64,000 bases of DNA, from positions 45,248,144 to 45,312,143 of the forward strand of contig CM023457.1 in assembly GCA_013339765.2 (NCBI GenBank). Direction: 5' to 3'. Every line of letters starts with the position of its first letter. The stretch's first letter is position 1. Below, piece by piece: positions 56,160 through 64,000 of this stretch. The notes under the pieces are model-generated. The model was not told the DNA's origin. It saw only the letters and a list, made by a program, of their open reading frames with translations, and did no database searches. Made by a program: the position numbers and the translations under genes. The stretch comes from Haemaphysalis longicornis (Eukaryota > Arthropoda > Arachnida > Ixodida > Ixodidae).

Positions 56160-56909
56160 TATTGGTGGCTCGCGATTCCGGAGTCTGATTTTAGCTCGTA
56201 AATCGGCTTCCCAAATATTCGAGGAAAGTTGCGGAAACGGGGAGGGGCGTTGCCACGTAATGCTCGCGATGTTAAATGTTTGTCATTAAAACAAAACTGG
56301 TAGGCTATGCTAGATTCTAGAGTGGTTCTGATTTTCCGTAGTGTCATATAGAATGGAGGGAGAAACCATGGAAATATAACGCCGTTATTTGGAAGAAGTT
56401 GAACCTAAAACCAAAGCCATAGTACTTCTTGTTTGTATTATGTGAATAAATATTCTTGAGTTCCTATTGGCGGCAGATAAACGCTGTATGAAGCATCTAT
56501 ATTGAACTAAACAATCTAACTATCGCTGCTACACAGTATCTAACAGTCCGAACTAACCAATATAAAATCACCGCTGCTTAGTTAATGTTTAATTTTTGGC
56601 CAAAGTGTCATTTTAAGTAAAGAGGTGACATCAGCAGTGGAATGCTTTTAACAGTTTACTTTCATTGCAATGCTCGGTCGTGTTCAAGTGCAACTAGAAC
56701 AAGGGAATATGCAGCTCACCACTATACTTCGTACTAATGACAAAGTTGGGAGTAAAAAGTTATAACTAAATGCAATTTCCACACTGTTGAAGTCTGCTGA
56801 AGGCTGTATGGAAGCTCGAAGCCTGTATTCTGGCGCGTTTATTTCAGAGTAAATTATGCGAGTACAAAGGAATCTGCGGACGAAAAGTCAACGAAAGCAA
56901 AAAAGATGC
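56160..56909. other. Nothing identified
   Basis: AT-rich sequence without support for genes. Confidence 0.4.
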
Positions 56910-56988
56910 ACGCACGCACGCACGCATGAACACACGCACACATACACACACACACACGCACACGCACATATGCACACATGCGCACACG

Positions 56989-57035
<47 letters not shown>

Positions 57036-57051
57036 ACACACGCACGCACAG
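56910..57051 (+). repeat. (CA)n/(GCAC)n microsatellite
   Basis: About 140 bases of ca repeats with gcac and tgc interruptions. Cysteine/valine-rich or threonine/histidine-rich frames here are artefacts. Confidence 0.95.
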
Positions 57052-57503
57052 GACCGTAAGGCTGATGAGCGCTCCAAATAGCTCTTGCATTAGGCCCAGG
57101 TCTTGTGTTTCTAAACACTCTAAACATTAGACCCAAGGGGACCAATTCTTCCGTTAAAGGCTTAGGCGCAAGAAGTTTGCTGATTAGGTCGTAAAAATTA
57201 CAAAAAAGTAGTACAGCCAAAATCATATTTTTCAGTGTGTCAGTGGCCCCCAAAATCTATACCGAATAAAAGTTTTTCTTCGACCTCTACCTATACATAG
57301 GGTGAACGCTGAGCACGGTAGAAACGTCGTCGAGTACACAGCAAGACGTCAGTAGCAGCCAGCAGATGCAAAAGCGCGCCCATCTGTGGGCTAGTGGAAA
57401 GGCTTCGTCCAACACTCTTCGTAATTCCTTTAGAGTAAAAAAAACTTTCGCTTCACGTCAATGCGCTCACGCCGGTAGCAGGACGAACCGTCGACCGCGA
57501 GTA

Positions 57504-57810
57504 TTAACCGGCAGAGAAGCTCATTCCTTTGGGGTGAATATAGTGCAGGTAAATGTAGAAGGCGATTCCACATACGGCGAAGGCGGCGACCGTGATGTAG
57601 AACAAGGTAGTGGTGAAGGACGACAGTCTCTGGGAAGACCGAGGTCGCCGAACGCTTTGGTGCCCCGCTGCATCGTTGCCAGACGCGGGGACATACTCCT
57701 CGCTTTCGACGAGTTCGCTGTCACTGGTCGGCAGGAGGTGTGTGGCGCTGTAGCGGCTCACTTCCTGGCTGAAGATCATGACGATGACGGTGTCTTCTCC
57801 GGCGGGACGT
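57504..57810 (-). CDS. Unknown single-helix (tail-anchor-like) protein, C-terminal exon
   Basis: On the minus strand the acceptor cggcttgtgag precedes 102 codons ending in TAA (57504-57506). The product starts RPAGEDTVIVMIFSQEVSRY, continues SATHLLPTSDSELVESEEYV and a basic HQSVRRPRSSQR. One hydrophobic helix (FYITVAAFAVCGIAFYIYL) follows, and after it only HYIHPKGMSFSAG. A single helix within about 35 residues of the C-terminus suggests a tail-anchored or type II protein of ER, nuclear or vesicle membranes (inference). GC-ending codons support coding. Upstream exons were not found. LEM-domain or vesicle proteins have similar architecture, but nothing here identifies one. Confidence 0.6.
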
Positions 57811-59699
57811 CTCACAAGCCGTCACGAGAAAGAAAATTGAAACCAAGGACTGTCATATGTACCTCAGTCACAGCTTGTTCAACGGAGATCGTGAGTGAGG
57901 CTTCTGGTGCATGTTGACCACATCCTCCGAAGTCTCGATGTTCGTCGCCCGTCTCAGTTTTGTAGGGGAATTACTTGCTGACTTGTCGCGGGGATCACTT
58001 AGCCTTCGGTGGTTTGGTAAAGTGGCTTACAGTGTTAGACACGTTCGTTGCTCAACAAAGGCACAGGGTAAGGCGAAACAGGGCTTGCTGTAACAGGAAG
58101 CTACCCAACTGCCTAATTATCACAGCAGCAAAATGTGTGATATTGTCGTCACTCTCTACAAAGGCGAGATTCGCGAATCAGTTACTCACGCCTGGAGATG
58201 TTCTAAAGTGACTCGAAACTTAACCGAGAGCTCTAAACTGTTGCAGTAGACGATTTCTGCACGCCCTGGAAGCCAGCTTGCAGTGTGAGGCACAGCCTTC
58301 ACCAAACGACACGCTGTTCTCGTATCATGGTAGCTTTATGAGCAAACGCCTATCCTTACGACGAAGCGTAGAACTTATGAATTCACTGTTGCCTTCCTTG
58401 ACTTCTTGCAGCTTCAGCCTACTTCCCAAGGTAAACCTTCTCAGCAGAACGGACTAAGATGCCTGAAGTTGGTTACATGCATTTCATGGGCACCACCAAG
58501 AGGCTTACGAGTCGCCTGCAAGTCACGATGGCATAAAATCAGTTTGGAGTTTCAGGCGGCGGTGTTCGAAGGCCTACCCATGATTGCAGGTTCCACTGAA
58601 CGGTGTCAAGTCGAGGCTTTCTACAAAGCACCGGCCAAGCAGTGCGGAATCGCCAGAGGTGTTGCTGCTGATGCTGATGATTAGTATGATGATGATGATG
58701 GTGGGTGTTTAGAAGGTGGCCCGCTTGGTTGAGCGATGAGCCATGTCAAATGAAGTGCCCTGGTGGAGCATTTCGTTTGAAAAGGGAACAAAATGCAATC
58801 AGCAGAAAATCAGTCGAAGAGCGTTATGGGTAACAGGGGCGGAAACACGTTGACGTGAAACAAGTTGCGACTCATCTGTAAAGGCAGTCCGGGAAGGAAG
58901 TAGGTTGGGCAGGATGTGTTTTGTGTAATTCCTAAAGCAATCTGCGTTGGAATAAAATGTGAACCCTTAATTAGGAAACCGCGGACACGGTTTTGGTTTG
59001 CATATATGAAATAACAATTTGTCCGAGCGTATGAAAAAATGGAGGGACGTTATTCAGAGCGGTAATGTTTGGCCTCGTTAGAAAACTGATGAGCTACCAT
59101 GCTCAAGATTGCACTTCCATGTATTTATTTATTTATTTATTATTAATTATTATTTAATTAATTAATTTTTTTATTTTGTCTCCAATATGGGTGCATTTGC
59201 GCTTCATGCTTCGTCTACCCAGTCTTATTGCCTGACTAGGCTCTATGTTCGATTTTATTCGATTCTAGCGTGACTTATGATAAATAAAAGTAAACCGTCA
59301 GGTATATTTGCGTTAGACAAATATCACGGAATAGGCTAGCCGACCTTCGCTTCCTTCCAAAAAATATCGCTGCGGAACACTGCGAGAACACCATGGGGTT
59401 TAACTCGGGAAAAAATGACGTCCTTCGGCTTGATCAACAATAGCTTTCCAAATTGCAGCGCAATGCTGTAACATGTGAGCACTCGCCTGAGTAGATGATA
59501 ATAAACCCCTACGCCACGGTGGTGGTAGTCCACACAGGGGCGCAGGCAAAAAGAAATTTTGTTTCTACAGGCCGTTTACTTCAATCGCTTGACAATGATA
59601 GGGAGAATGTGTCAACGAATTTAGCGGGTCAGCCAGTCAGGCAGGCTGCCTGTATTGCTGCGTCCGATAGTGCGTACATGACATGAAGGACATACGAGA
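57811..59699. other. Nothing identified
   Basis: Includes a tgatgatgatgatgg tract at 58687 resembling the tail of the RTE fragments, but without a LINE body, and a (tatt)n/(aatt)n tract at 59120-59175. No exon is supported. Confidence 0.4.
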
Positions 59700-59896
59700 A
59701 AACACGCGTACGCAGATTCACGCGCGCGCACACACACATCAAACACATCATGCATCACACATACACGCACACATCAGGCACATCATGAACATCACACGCA
59801 CACATGATACATCAAGCATCGCACACACACATCAAACATACACTTTAAACACGCACACTTCATGCATAACACACTCATCACATGTACCCAACGCGA
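59700..59896 (+). repeat. CA-rich degenerate repeat
   Basis: Irregular cacacatca and catcacacac units lead into the minisatellite. Confidence 0.8.
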
Positions 59897-60415
59897 AATC
59901 ATGCACACATCACACACTCAGATCACACAGAGTTAAGCAATAATCCCCCCGTAAACAGCACGGCACATGTACACATCGCGAATACACTTCATGCACACAT
60001 CACCACACTCACATCACACACCGTTAAGCAACAATGCCCCCGTAAACAGCACCCACATGTACACATCGCGAATACACATCATGCACACATCACGCACTCA
60101 GATCACACACAGTTAAGCAATAATCCCCCCGTAAACAGCACGGCACATGTACACATCACGAATACACATCATGCACACATCACGCACTCAGATCACACAC
60201 AGTTAAGCAATAATCCCCCCGTAAACAGCACGGCACATGTACACATCACGAATACACATCATGCACACATCACACACTCAGATCACACACAGTTAAGCAT
60301 AATTCCCCCGTAAACAGCACGGCACTTGTACACATCGGTGAATACACATCATGCACACATCACACACTCAGATCACACACAGTTAGGCAATAATCCTTCC
60401 GTAAACAGCACGGCA
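59897..60415 (+). repeat. Minisatellite, about 6 x 90 bp
   Basis: Units contain tcagatcacacacagttaag, taatccccccgtaaacagca and tgtacacatcgcgaatacac. The anchor gttaagc (gttaggc in the last unit) recurs at about 59933, 60022, 60111, 60201, 60291 and 60383, a period of 89 to 92. Units 3 and 4 are almost identical. The period of 90 in most units keeps one frame open (a histidine/threonine-rich translation), which is not evidence for a gene. Confidence 0.9.
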
Positions 60416-61896
60416 GGAATGCAGCATGCGTGGAGCCACGCTGGAAGACTGTCGAGGGGACGAGCGTAGGTGCACAGGCACCTTCATTACCACTCTCAAA
60501 TATGCACAGCGAGGGTACTCACATGACACTCGCGAAATGTCAACTCGAACTCCGGAAGTCAGGTCCGAGGCGCAGGGAGCTCAACCAGTAGTGCTCAGTA
60601 AAGGTCAGTTCAAACGTGTGAAAGTAAAGCGCAGGGCACCCTGACATGGCAGTCGCGGTCAATGGCGCATAGTGGCTTGTATTTTCCGGTCTTAATTGGT
60701 CCGAAACGACCACTTGGGTGGTGAGAGGCGCCGAATCTCGCCCTTTAAAGGGCAGTGGTGTAATGACCGATTCTGAGTGCGCGGAAGAGACAACTCGGTC
60801 GATCTCAGTGTTGGCAGCCACGTCACAGTATGCTTGACGTACTGCTCCGCAATAGCGTGATGTAAATTAAGAGACTGGGTGTGCACTGTCGGTAAATTTC
60901 TAAGGGGCGAGAGAGAGAAAGAGAAGAGAGATAACTTTCAATGAATCTTGAAAAGGTTAACTACACGAATAGCAGAGCTTGCTTTATCAGGTGAACGGTG
61001 AATACAGTGAGACTAAAAAGGAGAAGAGAAGAATGAAAAAAAAACGTAAAAAAACGATGATGAAAAAAGTAGGAAGAAAAAAAATTTACAAAATCAAGGC
61101 TAAAGGACCTAAGTTAGGCTAAAACAACCTCAAGGCTAAAACACCTCGCAAATCCTGAAGTGGTTATAAAGCTCAGAGAGCTTTGTCCTAGCAGCGCGTC
61201 AGCACATTACGCTTTAGTTCGAGGAAGTGTCGCGCATATCCCGTCGTAGTCGCAGAGGAACGCATGTCGCTGCTTATCGTCTGACGGTGAACCGCGGGAA
61301 GCAGCCTAATATGTGCCATAATGTCTTCCTTCACGGAGCACACCAAGCACATTGGCGAATGCGCCCCACCTATCTTAAAAAAATCACAAATTGTAATCAC
61401 AAGGATTGCGTACGCTGGAGAACAACATGCTAGTCGGCTGAGAAAATGATCGAGGCGTGCACTGGTTGCTTCTGCAAATGCTCCAGTGTAGGTCGCCCGA
61501 CAAGCAGTTCTGTAGCCACCGAGGATGTTGTGCGGGCGAGGGTGGTGCAAATTTTTCTGATGCCGGAGTTTGACACAGGGCATGAAAAAAGGAGAAAGCT
61601 GTGCTGCTGCAGACAGGAAAATTAAAGTGGAGGTAGAAGGAAACTGGCGGAAAAAGGAAAAAAAATGTGGCGTTATGCAGGCGGCTTGGAGGGCTACACA
61701 ATGCTGTCGAGGCCAGTTTCATACAAAAGTGGCAGAGATCGATGCGCCTGTTGAGGGAATTGTTATTGCTATGGCACAAGGTGCAACCAAAGTGGCACCA
61801 TCGGTGTAAACGTAATTTAATTGCTGCGGCAGTTCGCAGTGCGCCCTAAAGGGAGGAACTACGTTCTTAAAGCGGGGGAAAGACTTGCACTTAAAA

Positions 61897-61932
<36 letters not shown>

Positions 61933-64000
61933 AACTAAATAATAATAAAATAAATAATAATAAAAATAAATAACTAAAACAAACTAAAACAAATGCGAGG
62001 TACCGGCGTACTTTCATCTCTCAATGAGAACAGCGGAATGAAAGAAATGGTTCGCACCGAGAACCTATGCTGCAGGCTCGGGGGCCACCTCTGATGGAAG
62101 GGTGTGTTTATAAGGTGTAGGGATTTGCTTGCCTGCAAGAACGAGCATTTTCACAGGAGGAGGTTCTTGCGAGCTTATTTCGTAGGAGCCGCGCAGAGAG
62201 GAAATGTCGTGGTGAATGAAGCTTGGTAGCGCGGTGGCCTCGTCCGTGACGCAGCATGGGAGAAGCCATTTCTGCAGGAGGTGTTCACTTCAAAGTCTTT
62301 TTCTAAAAGAGCAAGCTTTTATGCCAATTCTGTTATGCACAGTGGGAGAAGACTACGTGGGCATTAGGAAGATATTTTTGTTGGAGGGATTTCTCAGGTG
62401 GCGATATTTTAAGCGCTGGCGATGGATGTGAATGATTCGTCTGGTGCTGGCGCTATCCTCTGCAAAAGACGAAGGGCAAGCAATGACAGCGTAGCTTTGC
62501 GAATATTTCGCGGAATATTAACAGGCAATGTTCAAAGTTACTAAATATTCAGTGTTGGTGGGCAGGTTAATTTTTGGATAAGTGGCGTCAGAACTCACTG
62601 ACCTCAGAGCAGGAGCTATGTGCAGTGGCGTAACTAGATAGGATGGCGCCCATGGCAAATATATTTGCGCGCCCTGCATGATAATGATAGTGATTATTAT
62701 TATTATTTATATTATTTATTATTATTATTATTATTATCATCATCTATGTTGAAAGAAGGCCATCTGGCGGTTTTTGGAAAGCGAATGAGTGATTTTTTGA
62801 TTGATTGTTCGCTACAGTGGACTATAGCCGTCTTAGCATATCTATTCATCGTACAATACCCCAGAAGTCCACAAGGTTCGAAAGAAAAATGAAAGAAGAA
62901 ATGATTTTTTTCGGTCACAGGTTCTCATCTCCATGTATCATTTTTGATGGAACACGACCATAATGGTTTGGTGTATATATAAAAGAGGATCCCTAAAATC
63001 TACTGCACGTGGTTCACCTGGAGTTTTAAAGGTACCTGCAAAGGATTAATTTAATTGTAAGGGTGCATATTTTATTAGCGCCACCCACCCCACCGCCCGC
63101 TTCCGGAATACAAAACGAAACCTAAAGCACATGCATACATGCAGCACGCACACACACTGGATATCATCTGGGGTTGCCTGCTGGACTCCGTACCTAAGCT
63201 TTCACACATCAGTGGCGCCGCTTCGTGACAAGGAAAGCAGAAAGGAAATAAACTGCTTGAAACGCCACATTGCAGCAAAATAATAGTGCTGAGGGAGACA
63301 AGGATGGACAGAGGGGGTCATATACGGGGCCCTGTGCCAGGAGGTGCCCCTCCTGGCACAGGGTGGGCGCTAGCGCCCCGTGTGCGTCCCCGACATTGCC
63401 CCCCCCATGTGTGACAACCACCTCGTCGTTCTTGGTCTTCCTCAGCACTAATCTTTTGCTGCAATGTCGTGCCAATGGCCAAGACTGGCGCTTCTTTTGC
63501 GGCAGTGCCGCACACAGCTGCGGTGAACATACGGTAACCCGGGTTGCTTTGCTCAGCAAATTCTGTTACGTACCTCAGGCGCGCACAAAGTTGACTCTCC
63601 CCATGAAAAACAGTAGGGTAAAGTATAGCCTGCATTGTGAAAGCGGGCCAAGAATTTGACATGTGTTTTTGCAGCCCTAAGTAGACTGCGAGTGACAGGA
63701 TGTGATGCCAAGGCAAACGTACCGATGCAGCCTCCCAAGCAACATAGGCTTAGAAATGAGAAGTGAGGAGCATTTGCACAAGTATGACAGTTTGGTCAAA
63801 TTTAGGCGCCTAAGCGTCATCCAAACATGTCTGAAGCATGTAGATTATGAATAGGTTCACTTATTTGAAAGCAATAACGACGGGCCTTTAGTAACACTTC
63901 ACTAAACGCAAGTTCTAAGAAGTGACAATGCAGTCTTTACTTGTGGAAGGTACACCTGGGATTTAGACCACAGACAGACATATATTGCGCGCTGATATCT
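60416..64000. other. Nothing identified; simple repeats
   Basis: Holds an (aaat)n run at about 61892-61975, an (att)n run at about 62695-62745 and the hairpin at 63330-63363. The phrase cagtggcgtaactagat at 62624 resembles the start of a common arthropod repeat, but the other end was not found. No exon is supported. Confidence 0.4.
63330..63363. repeat. Perfect 15-bp-arm hairpin
   Basis: ccctgtgccaggagg is followed, after tgcc, by its exact reverse complement cctcctggcacaggg. GC-rich and very stable. No adjacent gene explains it. Confidence 0.85.

Noticed and set aside
55502..56188. Plus-strand open frame of 228 codons
   Set aside because: It covers the internally deleted pogo-like element from end to end. 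Only the short transposase remnant inside it is meaningful.
59897..60415. CRISPR-like array
   Set aside because: The units are tandem without unique spacers, and the sequence is eukaryotic; it is a minisatellite.

Overview
This is a eukaryotic, intron-rich and repeat-rich window, most likely from a hard tick (Ixodidae). The case rests on a tRNA-derived SINE family resembling the Ruka-type SINEs described in Rhipicephalus (inference from memory of the family), RTE, CR1/jockey-like and Penelope-like retroelements, several pogo/Tigger-type DNA elements, short GC-rich coding exons in AT-richer introns, and abundant tetranucleotide repeats. No bacterial gene organisation is present. No database search was possible, so gene families are assigned from motifs only and repeat names here are working labels.

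The best-supported gene is an XK-related (XKR, Kell-blood-group-XK type) membrane protein on the + strand. Its last four coding exons lie at 1930-2135, 7433-7721, 12970-13201 and 17058-17309. All three splice junctions agree in phase and give about 326 C-terminal residues, ending in a possible PDZ ligand. The N-terminal exons lie outside the window. Its introns hold a 410-bp palindrome, a SINE with a clean target-site duplication inside a decayed pogo-like element, a dead RTE LINE, a five-copy tandem array that duplicates the 3' end of exon 7433-7721 with its splice donor, a TTAA-flanked MITE, a Tigger transposase fragment, and complementary GA/CT tracts either side of exon 12970-13201. About 5.6 kb after the stop is nearly free of recognisable transposons and may be a long 3' UTR ending near 22892.

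From about 29 to 36 kb a second gene is proposed on the - strand: exons 35491-35690 (uncertain), 32656-32930 (two membrane helices) and 29390-29584 (C-terminus). I do not recognise its family. Between 33.5 and 42.2 kb lie a LINE 3' half whose YADD box reads YEDD, a 2.6-kb TTAA-bounded element, a foldback and a 1.3-kb Tigger-like non-autonomous element. At 45.04-46.69 kb two 5'-truncated Penelope-like copies stand head to head and are flanked as one unit by an 11-bp duplication. Possible single exons of unknown genes lie at 46867-47167 (+, C-terminal), 48139-48309 (+, start codon plus consensus donor) and 57504-57810 (-, C-terminal, tail-anchor-like). The rest is intergenic or intronic repeat sequence, including a second full copy of a TTAA MITE (54.6-55.5 kb), an internally deleted pogo element (55.5-56.2 kb) and a 90-bp minisatellite (about 59.9-60.4 kb).

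The most unusual structures are the tandem exon-end array in the XKR gene, the intact insertion of an inverted Penelope dimer, and the complementary polypurine/polypyrimidine pair around an XKR exon.
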